Below, piece by piece: positions 37,374-46,530 of a DNA stretch of 64,000 nt. A model generated the notes under the pieces. It was not told the DNA's origin, did no database searches, and saw only the letters and a list, made by a program, of their open reading frames with translations. The DNA is from Pseudoalteromonas lipolytica. Lineage in GTDB: Bacteria; Pseudomonadota; Gammaproteobacteria; Enterobacterales; Alteromonadaceae. The DNA lies in contig NZ_LJTC01000011.1 in the NCBI RefSeq assembly GCF_001306915.1, forward strand, positions 1 through 64,000, given 5' to 3'. Numbering within the stretch: position 1 is the stretch's first letter; the number at the start of each line of letters is the position of its first letter. The translations under genes were made by a program, and so were the position numbers.

Positions 37374-38018
37374 CTATCTGTCAGTCAAACTATAGTTGTT
37401 AAAGCTATCAATACACGGGACTAACTCCACAAGATTATGCTTTTGATTATAGTTGTGCAGAAAGCCTATTACTTCACAGCCACTTGCTTGTGCTGCAATT
37501 ACTCCAGACCTAGAATCTTCAAAAATAATGGCTTGTTTACTGGTTATAGCTAATTTTTTTAATGCGAGTTGATACGCTTCTGGGTGAGGCTTTAAATTTG
37601 TCACTTGTTCATTAGTAATTATCACATCAAAAACATCCTCTAAATTTATTAATGATAAAACAGTATCGACCATCCACTGCGACGCTGAGGTTACTAAGGC
37701 ACATTTTTTTTCATTTTTCTTAACATCGTTTAAGAGCTTTTTAGCTCCATTATTTAATTTTAGCTCTGCTCTCAATAACGTTTTGTAGTTTTTTTCAAAG
37801 CACGGGTTGAAGCTTTCTGGTACTTTGCTAATTTTTGCGTGGCTAAAAATATATTCAAGTACAGCTTGCCAACTTTGCCCCATTACTTCTTTATATATTT
37901 CAGCTTTGATTTTTACGTTAAATTCTAAGCATGTCATTGCTATAGCTTTTGCTTTAAGCGGCTCAGAATTAACCAATGTGCCATCCATATCAAAAAGATA
38001 CCCTTCATAGTTTTGCAT
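37374..38018 (-). CDS. HAD superfamily phosphatase/phosphoglucomutase-like
   Basis: This 214-residue cytoplasmic hydrolase has the HAD motifs: nucleophile DMDGTLVNSE near the N-terminus, VTSAS as motif II, K in TNLKPHPEAYQLAL, and FEDSRSGVIAA as motif IV. It resembles the beta-phosphoglucomutase/sugar-phosphatase branch. The frame opens at 38045, but the ATG at 38018 is preceded by GGAG at seven bases and is preferred. It is divergent from the GntR regulator of the alginate locus, whose promoter repeats lie between them, so it might belong to the same regulon. Confidence 0.85.
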   Translation of the reverse strand: MQNYEGYLFDMDGTLVNSEPLKAKAIAMTCLEFNVKIKAEIYKEVMGQSWQAVLEYIFSHAKISKVPESFNPCFEKNYKTLLRAELKLNNGAKKLLNDVKKNEKKCALVTSASQWMVDTVLSLINLEDVFDVIITNEQVTNLKPHPEAYQLALKKLAITSKQAIIFEDSRSGVIAAQASGCEVIGFLHNYNQKHNLVELVPCIDSFNNYSLTDR

Positions 38019-38149
38019 TGATTGCTCCGGTTTTATTATTGCCAATTACTAAAATTTAGAATCAGTTTGTGTATTGAAAAGTCCACTACCTATCAGCACT
38101 TTCAGTTATTTATAAAAGCAAATTGACAAGATTAGCTTAGGTATGTAAT

Positions 38150-38192
38150 TTACCAATTATAATTATTGTTTTACCAGAAAACTTACCAATTA
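38150..38192. promoter_or_regulatory. Direct repeat of TTACCAATTA in front of the GntR gene
   Basis: TTACCAATTA occurs at 38150-38159 and again at 38183-38192, 33 bases apart (about three helical turns), with a partial copy TTTTACCAG between. The same 10-mer is found inverted at 45531-45540. These may be autoregulatory operators for the GntR protein. Confidence 0.6.
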
Positions 38193-38273
38193 ATAAGCGT
38201 TCTTCGCATTAGTTATCTAAGACTCAAAATCGTTTTTATAGATATGACTAATTTGAAGATCGGGAGAGATATA

Positions 38274-39005
38274 ATGAAAAGACGGAGACGTTTTTGGACC
38301 GTTGTTGATAAATTAGAGTCTCAGATAGATCGTGGGATCTACCCTGTAGGGAGTCGCTTACCTGCAGAACGCGAATTAGCCGACACTCATCAAGTAAGCC
38401 GACCAACAATACGTGAGGCAATTATCGCGTTAGAAGTTCGTGGCCGTGTAGAAGTTAAAACTGGCTCTGGTGTATTTGTTACCGATAACTGCAAAGTAGA
38501 GACTGTAGATCAACCAATCAGTGCATTTGAGCTAACCCAAGCTCGTGCTTTGGTTGAAGCTGAAGCAGCAGCATTAGCAGCTGCGACAATTCAAGAACCA
38601 GAACTTGCTGCGCTAAAGCAAAGTTTAGAAGATATGAAAGTGCCCGATATGGCAATTGAAGCTGATCAGCGTTTTCATGAAATTATTGCTAAATCGACTC
38701 GAAATAATGCCATTGTGATGTCTATTCAGAACTTATGGAAATTAAGGCGTTCTGAGCCGCAAATAATCGCTGCCTATGAAGATGTTTGTTCGCAAAGTGA
38801 TGAGCAACGCCTTCAAGAGCACACAAGTATTTACGAGGCAATTGCGAATAAGGATTCATCTGCGGCTCGTAAAGCAATGCACAACCACTTTAATCGTTTA
38901 ATTAACTCACTATTTGCGGCAAGTGAAAAGAAAGCACTTGAAGAGATCAGAAGAAAAACGAATGAGACTCGTGGTTTGTATTCGATCTCACATTTAACTC
39001 AATAA
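38274..39005 (+). CDS. GntR/FadR family regulator of alginate/uronate genes
   Basis: This 243-residue regulator has an N-terminal winged helix-turn-helix (LPAERELADTHQVSRPTI and REAIIALEVRGRVEVKTGSG) and a C-terminal FCD domain of six to seven helices. The FCD domain has DQRFHEIIAKSTRN and a later MHNHFNRLI, whose D/H residues could bind a metal and ligand. UxuR/ExuR-type relatives respond to hexuronates or KDG. It converges on the alginate receptor gene. The frame begins at 38166, but ATG 38274 with GGGAGAG upstream fits the family N-terminus. Control of the locus is inferred from position and repeated sites. Confidence 0.88.
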   Translation: MKRRRRFWTVVDKLESQIDRGIYPVGSRLPAERELADTHQVSRPTIREAIIALEVRGRVEVKTGSGVFVTDNCKVETVDQPISAFELTQARALVEAEAAALAAATIQEPELAALKQSLEDMKVPDMAIEADQRFHEIIAKSTRNNAIVMSIQNLWKLRRSEPQIIAAYEDVCSQSDEQRLQEHTSIYEAIANKDSSAARKAMHNHFNRLINSLFAASEKKALEEIRRKTNETRGLYSISHLTQ

Positions 39006-39064
39006 AGATAAGCAGAACTTTAAGGCGGATTCTTTAGAAGTTTCAAGCACCCCTAATTAAATAT

Positions 39065-39095
39065 AAAAAAGCAAGCTACTCAGCTTGCTTTTTTT
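39065..39095. terminator. Bidirectional rho-independent terminator
   Basis: Stem AGCAAGCT / AGCTTGCT with loop ACTC is flanked by A and T runs. It lies between the convergent GntR and alginate receptor genes. Confidence 0.9.
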
Positions 39096-39108
39096 CTAAA
39101 TCGAACTG

Positions 39109-42069
39109 TTAGAATTTATAACTTACCCCAAATGTAATACGACGGTCAGTTAAACCTTGATAACAGAGTAAAGCCCCTTCATTGACACATGACTGGCTAA
39201 CTTCTGACTCAGTTAAATTCACAGCTTCAACAGCTAAATTAAGTTGTTCTGTCACATCATAGCTAACACTCGCATTTAATTGTCCACGATCTTCTTGAAC
39301 AACTGGGAAACCCCAAGGATAGCTTGATGTACTACCAAAGTCTTCTGAACGATAACCTTCACGCCACGTGTAACGGGCACGAGCTGAAAACCCATATTTT
39401 TCATAATATAAAGTAAAATTATACGCGTTTTCAGAAAGATCAATTAATGGCTGCTTAGCAGAAACGGTAATATCTTCAATACCCGTTGTTAATGCGAAAA
39501 TGGCATTAGCTCTACTCGTAGCCGTATCTATAGCCTCTCCTCCAGAAGACTTTTGATAGGTATAGTTAGCCATGACGCCAAAACCTGAAGCCCAACCTAA
39601 ATCATTCTCAAACTCTGACAAGTCATATTGAAATGCCAGTTCTACACCTTGCTGTGTTCGCGTATCTGAATCATTAATCGTAGTTTGTGTTGGCACACAA
39701 AGCCCAACACCTGGTTCCGGGCCAAATACATTAATATCGGCGATCGGATTAAAAGTACCACCTTCTTCACAAACAGGTCCTGTGGTATCACGGTAGCCTG
39801 TAGCTGGGTCTTCATAAGGGTCAACTTGTCGAGTTACATGTAAATCTTTTCGTTTTTTATGAAAGTAGCCAACACTCACTAATGCTGAAGGGGCAAAATA
39901 CCACTCAGTAGAGATGTCAAACGAAGTTACTTCCTCTGGCTCAAGACCTGGGTTGCCAATTGACACCGCGCTGTTCGGACTTGTGCTATATGAAACTGAA
40001 GTCGATAGGTCATCGTAATCTGGACGACGAATATCCTTTGACCACCCTAAACGAACAATCACATCCTCAGAGACATTCGCGCTTAGGTTAAGGCGCGGTA
40101 AAATAAAATCATAATCTGCTTCAGAAACAATTTGCGATACTACTTGGTTCCCTTCATCATCGACAGTGACAGAATTACCTACAGAGGTAATATCTGTCTG
40201 TAAATATCGAACACCGATATTACCTCTAAACATTTCGTACTCAAAATTAGCTTGTGCATACAAAGCATGAGTAACTTCTTCAATATCAAAAAACGCACTT
40301 ACTTGTGAAGTTGGCGAGCTGATTGGTGCGCGATCAGAACCGGTAATGGCATTATTAGCCGCAATTGCATCATTTAAAACGCTTAATACGTAGTCTGGAT
40401 TTGAACCTGCTAATTCAGGGTTAATAAGTAAAAAATCTTTAATGTATAGCTTGCGGCCATCTGCAGCATTAAAATTATCTGGGCCAGCAACTAAAAGTTC
40501 TGCGAATAGGTCACCCGATGGGCTGTCAGCCATTTTACGAAGACCAACATTGTTGCGAATTTGGTCTGAAGTACTTGTAGATTTGTTGTAACGATAACCA
40601 AAATCAACTGATGTAACGATACCGTCGAGGTAATAAACAAAATCAGTGCGAAATGCATCTTCTTGATTTTCAGTTGTGTCACGACCTTGGTTTACATCAC
40701 GTAAGACGACATTTGCAGGGTCGAGTAACTGTGAGCTGGTTGGCGCATTCGCTTCACTTTGGGCTATACCAAAGGATAGAGCGCCACCACTTAAGTCATA
40801 CTCAAAGGGGGTTCCATTTTCATTAGAGTCATTTGTAGCAACATTCGGGTTAATAAAATTCAATGTTGTATTGAAACTTGGAGTCGTTGAATCTGAACGA
40901 GATGTAGATGCTTCAACGCTAACAAATAGATCATCTCCTTGCCACTGGCCGCCTAAACGGAAAATCTGACTATCAGTTTGACGTGAGTTTGTATCACTTG
41001 AGAATCGAAGATTTGGATCTGCTCCGCCATCTTCTACTGGAATAACGCCCTTTAGAGCAGCCTCAATACTACCAAGGTCTTGACCGTCTAAGGTGCCAAA
41101 ATGAATCGTTTCAAATTCCGTTGGAACAGATACATTCCTAAGATCACTCACACCAGAAGCCTGAACACGAGAGCTTTCTTGACGGCGATCTTGATCATTT
41201 ACAACAGCATCAAAGAAAAATTTAGTACTATCATTTGGCGCCCATTCAAGTGTACCTGCAAAGTTTACGGTTTCGGACTCGTAATTATCGTAATCTTGGA
41301 TCAAGAACTGAATTGGTAGAAAGTCAAATGATTGAGCGCTTTGAGCTCCACTCTCGGCAGCTACAGAGTTATCTCTATCTGCACGAGGTCTAAAAGCCGT
41401 GACATCCTGCTCCGCATAACTTGCACTAAAAACAGCACCAAACTCACCACCAGAAGATAGTTCCCAATTATCGCCCCATGATGCTGAGACTCTAGGCTTC
41501 ATACCATCGGTAGATAAACTACTATCTTCACCTTGAACACGAATTGCAGCAAGTGTCTCATTGAGTTGTAGAGGGCGAATTGTACGTAGATTAATTGTTC
41601 CACCTACCGAGCCTTCGATGGTCTTCGCCTCCGGTGACTTAATAACTTCAACAGCAGAAATCATTGAGGCAGACACATCTTCAAAGCTAATGCCCGTGCG
41701 ACCTGAACCTGAGCCAACAGTAGAGACACCATTTATCTCTGTTCTATTAGCATTAGTTCCCCTAATTTGAACACCTGTACCAACACCTGCTTGGCGAGTA
41801 ATTTGAACACCAGTAACATTTTCTAGCACTTCAGCTAAGTTCTGATCTGGTAATTTACCTATGTCTACGGCTTGAATGACTTCAACTAAACTGTCCGCTG
41901 AGCGCTTTTCCGCTAGTGCGTTAGTAAGTGACTGTCTAATACCTGAGACTTCAATCACTTCAAATTCTTCTTCCGTTTTTGTTTGACTTGGTTCTTGCTG
42001 CGCAAATGCAACATTGAGTGTACTTGCTGAGAGTATCGCTAACGTAATACTAGAGAGTGTGTGTTTCAT
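39109..42069 (-). CDS. Large TonB-dependent receptor, alginate-oligosaccharide type
   Basis: This 986-residue outer-membrane receptor has a signal peptide ending at AFAQQ and a TonB-box-like FEVIEVSGIRQSL. The plug has KLPDQNLAEVLENVTGVQI, then VSASMISAVEVIKSPEAK and GSVGGTINLRTIRPL, the pattern of the TonB-Xanth-Caul (TIGR01782) carbohydrate receptors. The C-terminus is RRITFGVSYKF. Length and motifs distinguish it from the siderophore receptors in this window. Import of alginate oligomers is inferred from the adjacent lyases. Its promoter region contains several TTACCAAT/TTGGTAA elements. Confidence 0.92.
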   Translation of the reverse strand: MKHTLSSITLAILSASTLNVAFAQQEPSQTKTEEEFEVIEVSGIRQSLTNALAEKRSADSLVEVIQAVDIGKLPDQNLAEVLENVTGVQITRQAGVGTGVQIRGTNANRTEINGVSTVGSGSGRTGISFEDVSASMISAVEVIKSPEAKTIEGSVGGTINLRTIRPLQLNETLAAIRVQGEDSSLSTDGMKPRVSASWGDNWELSSGGEFGAVFSASYAEQDVTAFRPRADRDNSVAAESGAQSAQSFDFLPIQFLIQDYDNYESETVNFAGTLEWAPNDSTKFFFDAVVNDQDRRQESSRVQASGVSDLRNVSVPTEFETIHFGTLDGQDLGSIEAALKGVIPVEDGGADPNLRFSSDTNSRQTDSQIFRLGGQWQGDDLFVSVEASTSRSDSTTPSFNTTLNFINPNVATNDSNENGTPFEYDLSGGALSFGIAQSEANAPTSSQLLDPANVVLRDVNQGRDTTENQEDAFRTDFVYYLDGIVTSVDFGYRYNKSTSTSDQIRNNVGLRKMADSPSGDLFAELLVAGPDNFNAADGRKLYIKDFLLINPELAGSNPDYVLSVLNDAIAANNAITGSDRAPISSPTSQVSAFFDIEEVTHALYAQANFEYEMFRGNIGVRYLQTDITSVGNSVTVDDEGNQVVSQIVSEADYDFILPRLNLSANVSEDVIVRLGWSKDIRRPDYDDLSTSVSYSTSPNSAVSIGNPGLEPEEVTSFDISTEWYFAPSALVSVGYFHKKRKDLHVTRQVDPYEDPATGYRDTTGPVCEEGGTFNPIADINVFGPEPGVGLCVPTQTTINDSDTRTQQGVELAFQYDLSEFENDLGWASGFGVMANYTYQKSSGGEAIDTATSRANAIFALTTGIEDITVSAKQPLIDLSENAYNFTLYYEKYGFSARARYTWREGYRSEDFGSTSSYPWGFPVVQEDRGQLNASVSYDVTEQLNLAVEAVNLTESEVSQSCVNEGALLCYQGLTDRRITFGVSYKF

Positions 42070-42140
42070 AGTGTTTCCTGTGTATTCAAACGCATAATGT
42101 AAATGATTGTTGTTGTAAATTTGCTAACCGCCCCACAAAA

Positions 42141-42150
42141 GGTTAACCAA
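42141..42150. promoter_or_regulatory. GGTTAACC palindrome in receptor promoter
   Basis: GGTTAACCAA lies about 72 bases upstream of the receptor ATG. It shares its core with the 14-bp palindrome at 42355. Confidence 0.45.
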
Positions 42151-42183
42151 ATAATTACACCCACCACAAAAAAGATCAACCTT

Positions 42184-42233
42184 TTGGTAATAACTTTATT
42201 TAAAAAATATTCAACAAAAATTATTACCAATAA
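42184..42233. promoter_or_regulatory. Inverted TTGGTAATAA / TTATTACCAA pair
   Basis: TTGGTAATAA at 42184-42193 and its exact reverse complement at 42221-42230 face each other upstream of the receptor gene. The right copy extends to TTATTACCAATAA (42221-42233), a 13-mer found again exactly at 53812-53824 before the reductase/lyase operon. Confidence 0.65.
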
Positions 42234-42354
42234 CTTTTACAACCATCAAAAACAAATAAAAACATATAAAACAAAAACTTAAACACCTTTAATATACATG
42301 AAAACACATATCAATAACAATTTAAATGTGTTCTCCGTGTAAAAACACCCCAAA

Positions 42355-42368
42355 ATTGGTTAACCAAT
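42355..42368. promoter_or_regulatory. Perfect 14-bp palindrome ATTGGTTAACCAAT
   Basis: The sequence is its own reverse complement and combines two TTGGT half-sites. It is the most symmetric member of the motif group and may show the ideal binding site of the GntR regulator. Confidence 0.6.
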
Positions 42369-42381
42369 AAATTAAAGCAAA

Positions 42382-42407
42382 AAAAAGAGCGAATATACGC
42401 TCTTTTT
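42382..42407. terminator. Rho-independent terminator ending the kdgK-fbp operon
   Basis: Stem AAAAAGAGCG / CGCTCTTTTT has a 6-base loop, with an A-run on one side and a T-run on the other. On the minus strand it is the first strong terminator after fbp. Confidence 0.85.
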
Positions 42408-42514
42408 ATACCTACGTGGCCATTGATAGTATTTTTTAACGCAAGAAGCGACTAGTTTTATACCTCAAAATAACATGTCTTAGTGCAGGCTTGTATTACC
42501 CTTAAATAATAGGT

Positions 42515-42814
42515 TAATACTTAAATATCACTCCAGCAAATAAGTGAAACCCATATTTATTTACGACACCATGGTTGCCTTAGTTAATTGTGTTTCCATT
42601 CTCATCGGTAATAAAAGTATCAAAACAAGTGCTACCTTCAAACTCAATGTTTGCATCAGCGTAAAAGTAGCCTAACTTAATTCCACTTCAGTTATCCCAA
42701 CGATAAATAATGAATTTTTCCAAACAATACAAAGCGCTTTTATCATTAGGTGGTTTAGTCAGTTCGAATAGACTAACAAGCCCCTAGTGCTAATCCGCGA
42801 ATGAGTCCTAACAT
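42515..42814 (-). pseudogene. Decayed coding remnant, possibly an outer-membrane protein
   Basis: The minus strand begins with ATG at 42814 (MLGLIRGLALG). After a one-base frame change it continues LVSLFELTKPPNDKSALYCL and EKFIIYRWDN, then a stop, then SGIKLGYFYADANIEFEGST and CFDTFITDENGNTIN. Another stop follows, then GNHGVVNKYGFHL and, after one more frame change, AGVIFKY and a stop. The alternating residues and aromatic end resemble the end of a beta-barrel protein. Two in-frame stops and two shifts indicate loss of function. The original family was not recognised. It directly follows fbp, so it may be a lost member of the locus such as a porin. Confidence 0.45.
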
Positions 42815-42834
42815 AATCTACTCCCTAAATCAGT

Positions 42835-43800
42835 TTATTCAAAAACAGTCTGATTAAACCCTTTTACTTGCCCAGGTGAGCCAATAATTACGGGTACTCG
42901 TTGATGTAAATTAGTTGGTATTATCGACATAATTCTCTGCCCTTGAGTAGTGGCTTGTCCCTGTGCATTTTCAATTAACATTGCCAATGGGTTTGCCTCA
43001 TATAGTAGTCGTATTTTACCATTCTCATTACCCACTCGGCGATCTGCTGGGTACATAAAAACGCCACCTCGCGTTAAAATCCGGTGTACATCTCCTACCA
43101 TGGCTGCATTCCAACGCATAGCGCTTTTGTCAAATTGCTCATCAGCGTATAGAAGCTGGTCAAAGTAATGCTGTACCGTAGCATGCCAATAGCGATAATT
43201 AGCCATGTTTACAGCAAACTCATTACGTGTATTTGCAACCTGCATCTGCTGTTTTGTTAGCAAAAAGCCTCCATGGGTTAAATCCAAGGTATAGCAGCGA
43301 GTTGGTCCGCCCGTACTCATAACTAATAACGTCGATGCTCCATATAAAACATAACCTGCGCATATCTGACTTTCACCAACCTGTAAGAATTGTGCATCGC
43401 TATCAAAGGGAACATCATCACGTTTGCGATAAATAGTAAAAATAGTGCCAATTTGGCCATTAACATCAATATTTGAAGAGCCATCAAGGGGGTCAAAAGC
43501 AACGATATAGTGGCCTTTAGCGTTACCAGCTACGGCATGATCTTCTTCTTCAGATGCAATAGCCGCAACCGATGCTTCTTCAAGTAACATGTCTTTAAGT
43601 AATTGGTTTGCGATTACATCGAGCTTCTTTTGCACCTCACCTTGGATATTTTCATCCAAGGTGGAGCCAAGTACCCCAGCCAACTCTCCCTGACTCACGC
43701 GAAAAGCAATTTCTTTACATGCCGCTAAAATAGTTCTGATCAACAAAATCAGTTCAGTCTCGACAGCATCTTTCTTTAATACGGGGATCAATCGTTGCAT
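42835..43800 (-). CDS. fbp: Fructose-1,6-bisphosphatase, class I
   Basis: This 321-residue gluconeogenic enzyme removes the 1-phosphate of fructose-1,6-bisphosphate in the cytoplasm. The metal-binding core is VAFDPLDGSSNIDVN, with upstream SEEEDHA providing acidic ligands. ILTRGGVFMYPADRR and LLYEANPLAMLIENA complete the active site. The start overlaps the fba stop by 13 bases, showing tight coupling. Its presence in a uronate operon suggests a dedicated route from triose phosphate, formed by KDPG cleavage, to hexose phosphate. It is the last intact gene of the operon. Confidence 0.95.
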   Translation of the reverse strand: MQRLIPVLKKDAVETELILLIRTILAACKEIAFRVSQGELAGVLGSTLDENIQGEVQKKLDVIANQLLKDMLLEEASVAAIASEEEDHAVAGNAKGHYIVAFDPLDGSSNIDVNGQIGTIFTIYRKRDDVPFDSDAQFLQVGESQICAGYVLYGASTLLVMSTGGPTRCYTLDLTHGGFLLTKQQMQVANTRNEFAVNMANYRYWHATVQHYFDQLLYADEQFDKSAMRWNAAMVGDVHRILTRGGVFMYPADRRVGNENGKIRLLYEANPLAMLIENAQGQATTQGQRIMSIIPTNLHQRVPVIIGSPGQVKGFNQTVFE

Positions 43801-44879
43801 GGTAAGTACCTATTGATACAATTTAAATCACTAAAACATTGCAATAAACGCTTTGTCATTGCTTGCTCGCCTTGGTACAACCAAGCTCTTGGATCATAAT
43901 ATTTTTTGTTTGGCTTATCGTCGCCGTCTGGATTGCCAATTTGACCTTGCAGATAGGCATTATGTTGGCGGTAATAATTTAACACCCCATCCCAACATGC
44001 CCATTGTGTGTCAGTATCGATATTCATCTTTACCACACCATAGCCTAGCGACTCAGTAATTTTTGCTGGTTCTGAACCGCTCCCGCCATGAAACACAAAG
44101 TTCAAACTGTTATGTGGCAAATTAAATTTCTTGGCTACAAACTGCTGAGATTGTTTTAAGATAAGCGGGGTCAATACCACATTGCCCGGTTTATACACGC
44201 CGTGCACATTGCCAAACGAGGCGGCAATTATAAAATTAGGACTAATTTTACTGAGTCTTTCATAGGCATAAGCAACATCTTCTGGTTGGGTGTAAAGCGC
44301 TGAACTATCAAGGTGACTATTATCAACCCCATCTTCTTCGCCCCCAGTGCAGCCCAGCTCGATTTCAAGTGTCATTCCTATTTTTGCCATACGAACTAAG
44401 TAACGTTCACATGTTTCGATATTTTCCTCTAAAGACTGTTCAGATAAATCAATCATATGAGAGCTAAACAAAGGTTTGCCCGTTTTTGCAAAGTAACGTT
44501 CTCCCTCATCTAGTAAGCCATCTATCCAAGGTAGTAATGATTTGGCGGCATGATCTGTGTGCAACATAACTGGCACACCATAATGCGCTGCAACACCATG
44601 CACATAGTGTGCGGCACTGACAGCACCTAAAATCGCAGCATGTTGCGGTTCCAAGCCACAGTCTTTACCACAGAAAAATTGTGCGCCCCCATTTGATAAC
44701 TGGATAATAACCGGAGACTGCACCTTTTTTGCAGCTGCCAGTGTTGCATTGATTGATGATGTACCCACCACATTCACTGCCGGTAAGGCATAGTGGTTTT
44801 CTCTAGCATCATCATATAATTTTGCAACATCCCTACCAACAACCACCCCTGCTTTAACAGCTGTATCTAACAACGACAT
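43788..44879 (-). CDS. fba: Fructose-bisphosphate aldolase, class II
   Basis: This 363-residue zinc aldolase of the class IIA (E. coli FbaA/yeast) type joins dihydroxyacetone phosphate and glyceraldehyde-3-phosphate or does the reverse. The zinc motif is VMLHTDHAAKSLLPW; further features are EIELGCTGGEEDGVDN, FGNVHGVYKPGNV, and VKMNIDTDTQWA near the phosphate site. A GGAGG site precedes the ATG. It is 11 bases downstream of the KDPG aldolase gene and overlaps fbp. In this operon the synthetic (gluconeogenic) direction is likely. Confidence 0.95.
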   Translation of the reverse strand: MSLLDTAVKAGVVVGRDVAKLYDDARENHYALPAVNVVGTSSINATLAAAKKVQSPVIIQLSNGGAQFFCGKDCGLEPQHAAILGAVSAAHYVHGVAAHYGVPVMLHTDHAAKSLLPWIDGLLDEGERYFAKTGKPLFSSHMIDLSEQSLEENIETCERYLVRMAKIGMTLEIELGCTGGEEDGVDNSHLDSSALYTQPEDVAYAYERLSKISPNFIIAASFGNVHGVYKPGNVVLTPLILKQSQQFVAKKFNLPHNSLNFVFHGGSGSEPAKITESLGYGVVKMNIDTDTQWACWDGVLNYYRQHNAYLQGQIGNPDGDDKPNKKYYDPRAWLYQGEQAMTKRLLQCFSDLNCINRYLPCND

Positions 44880-44890
44880 TTCAGCCTCCG

Positions 44891-45511
44891 TTATGCTTTA
44901 TTCGCTGCAATACATGCATCGGTAATCGCTTGCCAGTTTTGTTGCTCAACCCATTGTTGTTTAGCGATCCACGTGCCTCCTACTGCAATCACATTATCTA
45001 ATGCTAAATATTCATCTTTATTATGCTCATTCACGCCACCTGTTGGGCAAAAGCGAACATCTTGGAACACACTCGACACAGCTTTTATAAACGCCGGCCC
45101 TCCTGATAGAGAAGCTGGAAATAGCTTTTGCTCAGTAAAGCCGGCCTCTAATGCCAGTAAAATGTCTGCAGTATTAGACACACCGGGAACAACCGGTAAA
45201 CCACATTTTTTTAACGCTTGAAGTAAGTTTGCTGACACAGCAGGTGTAACAATAAAATCTGCACCTGCTTTAATTGCTTGCTGCAGAATACCTTCGTTGA
45301 TAACCGTCCCTGCACCAACCGTGAGTTGGGGCAATTGTTGTTTTATCGCTGAAATAGTCGCTAATGAAGCCTTCGTTCTAAGTACAACTTCAACCAGCCC
45401 TAGCCCTGCATCAGCCATTGCTTTGGCTATTTTTACCCCTTGTTCAGGTGTCTCAGCTTGAATAAGAGGCAGCAGTGTTTGCCCTGACATCAGTTCAGAA
45501 AAGCGGATCAT
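44891..45511 (-). CDS. eda: 2-keto-3-deoxy-6-phosphogluconate (KDPG) aldolase
   Basis: This 206-residue class I aldolase splits KDPG into pyruvate and glyceraldehyde-3-phosphate. The catalytic glutamate is in VEVVLRTKAS. GAGTVINEGILQQAIKAGAD and FIVTPAVSANLL follow. The Schiff-base lysine is in EQKLFPASLSGG and FCPTGGVNEHN forms the phosphate site. It completes the lower Entner-Doudoroff steps after KdgK. A TTACCAATTA element (inverted) lies 20 bases before the ATG. Confidence 0.95.
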   Translation of the reverse strand: MIRFSELMSGQTLLPLIQAETPEQGVKIAKAMADAGLGLVEVVLRTKASLATISAIKQQLPQLTVGAGTVINEGILQQAIKAGADFIVTPAVSANLLQALKKCGLPVVPGVSNTADILLALEAGFTEQKLFPASLSGGPAFIKAVSSVFQDVRFCPTGGVNEHNKDEYLALDNVIAVGGTWIAKQQWVEQQNWQAITDACIAANKA

Positions 45512-45530
45512 GTTCGTTCTCTCTTTAAAT

Positions 45531-45540
45531 TAATTGGTAA
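45531..45540. promoter_or_regulatory. Candidate GntR site between kdgK and eda
   Basis: TAATTGGTAA is the exact reverse complement of the TTACCAATTA repeats at the GntR promoter. It may mark an internal regulated promoter for eda-fba-fbp. Confidence 0.45.
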
Positions 45541-45584
45541 AGATCAAGTTGCTGCTAACGAGCAGTTAAAAGGTAGTTTTGAAA

Positions 45585-46511
45585 TTAAGTACTCTGCATG
45601 GCCTTCACAAAGTGTTCTTTTGGTGTTATTGCTCCTGGCTGCTGGATCACCACAGCAGCGGCTTTTGCAGCAAGCTGTACAGCTTTATGTTCATCCATAC
45701 CTGCCATTCTGGCACCTAGGTAAGCACCATTAAATGCATCGCCTGCTGATGTGGTGTCGACAACATGCGTAACTGGTATAATTTGATGCTCAAACAATTG
45801 ACCATTTATTTTTGTAAAGACAGAGCTTGGGCCATTTTTAACAACGACTTCTGCGATATTAAATTGCGCTAAATAGTCCATAACGGCTTGTGCGCTATGA
45901 AGCTCATAAAGTGTCGTTAAATCTTCAATACCTGGTAGACAAATATCAGCTAGTTCGAATGCAATAGTGTATTGCCCTTTAGTTTCTTGCTCACCCTGCC
46001 ACAACCGGGCTCGATAATTGGGATCAAAAACGATTTTAACGCTCGCTTTTTTTATCCGCTGCACGATTTGCCAAAATAAATCTCGGCTTGCTGGTTCAAT
46101 GACAGCCAATGAAATACCCGAGATAAACAGCATATCTGCACTGGCTAATTCTTCTTCAACACTTGGGTTAAAAAAATCCACCACTTTACGGGCTGCTGAG
46201 TCATGTCGCCAGTAGGTAAAACTGCGCTCCCCTTGCTCATCAGTTTCAATGTAGTAAATACCGGGGACTTTATTAGCATGTTTGAAGACAAGCTGTGTCG
46301 CGAGGCCTTCTTCGACAAATCGCTGCCGCATTTTAATACTGAGCGCATCCGTACCGATAGCACTTATAACCCCACATTCAAATGAGCTAAAACAACGCTT
46401 TAAATACACCGCTGAATTATAAACATCGCCAGCAAATGATTGATTTAGCGTGCTATCTGAAATAGCTTTTAGCTCAACCATGCATTCACCCAAAAAGAAG
46501 ATTTTTTTCAT
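45585..46511 (-). CDS. kdgK: 2-keto-3-deoxygluconate kinase (PfkB family)
   Basis: This 308-residue sugar kinase phosphorylates KDG to KDPG with ATP in the cytoplasm. It opens with FLGECMVELK, the typical KdgK start, and carries the PfkB ATP/anion-hole motif DTTSAGDAFNGAYLGA near residue 245. FDPNYRARLW is the conserved KDG-kinase segment. A hairpin terminator separates it from the upstream transporter gene, so it may start its own transcript. A 73-base gap follows before eda. Confidence 0.95.
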   Translation of the reverse strand: MKKIFFLGECMVELKAISDSTLNQSFAGDVYNSAVYLKRCFSSFECGVISAIGTDALSIKMRQRFVEEGLATQLVFKHANKVPGIYYIETDEQGERSFTYWRHDSAARKVVDFFNPSVEEELASADMLFISGISLAVIEPASRDLFWQIVQRIKKASVKIVFDPNYRARLWQGEQETKGQYTIAFELADICLPGIEDLTTLYELHSAQAVMDYLAQFNIAEVVVKNGPSSVFTKINGQLFEHQIIPVTHVVDTTSAGDAFNGAYLGARMAGMDEHKAVQLAAKAAAVVIQQPGAITPKEHFVKAMQST

Positions 46512-46530
46512 TATTTTATCCTGTAATTAA

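Larger units (their letters stand above)
42070..42834. other. Long intergenic region with operators, a terminator and gene remains
   Basis: This 765-base region separates the receptor gene from the FBPase gene. From left to right it holds the receptor promoter with candidate GntR sites, an AT-rich stretch, a palindrome at 42355, a terminator at 42382, and a decayed minus-strand coding remnant up to about 42814. No intact gene was found. Confidence 0.75.

Noticed and set aside
38166..38273. A 36-residue N-terminal extension of the GntR regulator
   Set aside because: The extension overlaps the TTACCAATTA repeat zone, has no ribosome site, and precedes the standard family start at 38274.
42141..42368. 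A CRISPR-like or repeat array in the AT-rich gap
   Set aside because: Copies of TTGGTAA/TTACCAA are short, irregularly spaced and in both orientations, as expected for operators and not for an array.
42515..42814. An intact small gene after fbp
   Set aside because: No single frame spans it; two stops and two one-base shifts are needed to read the protein-like pieces.
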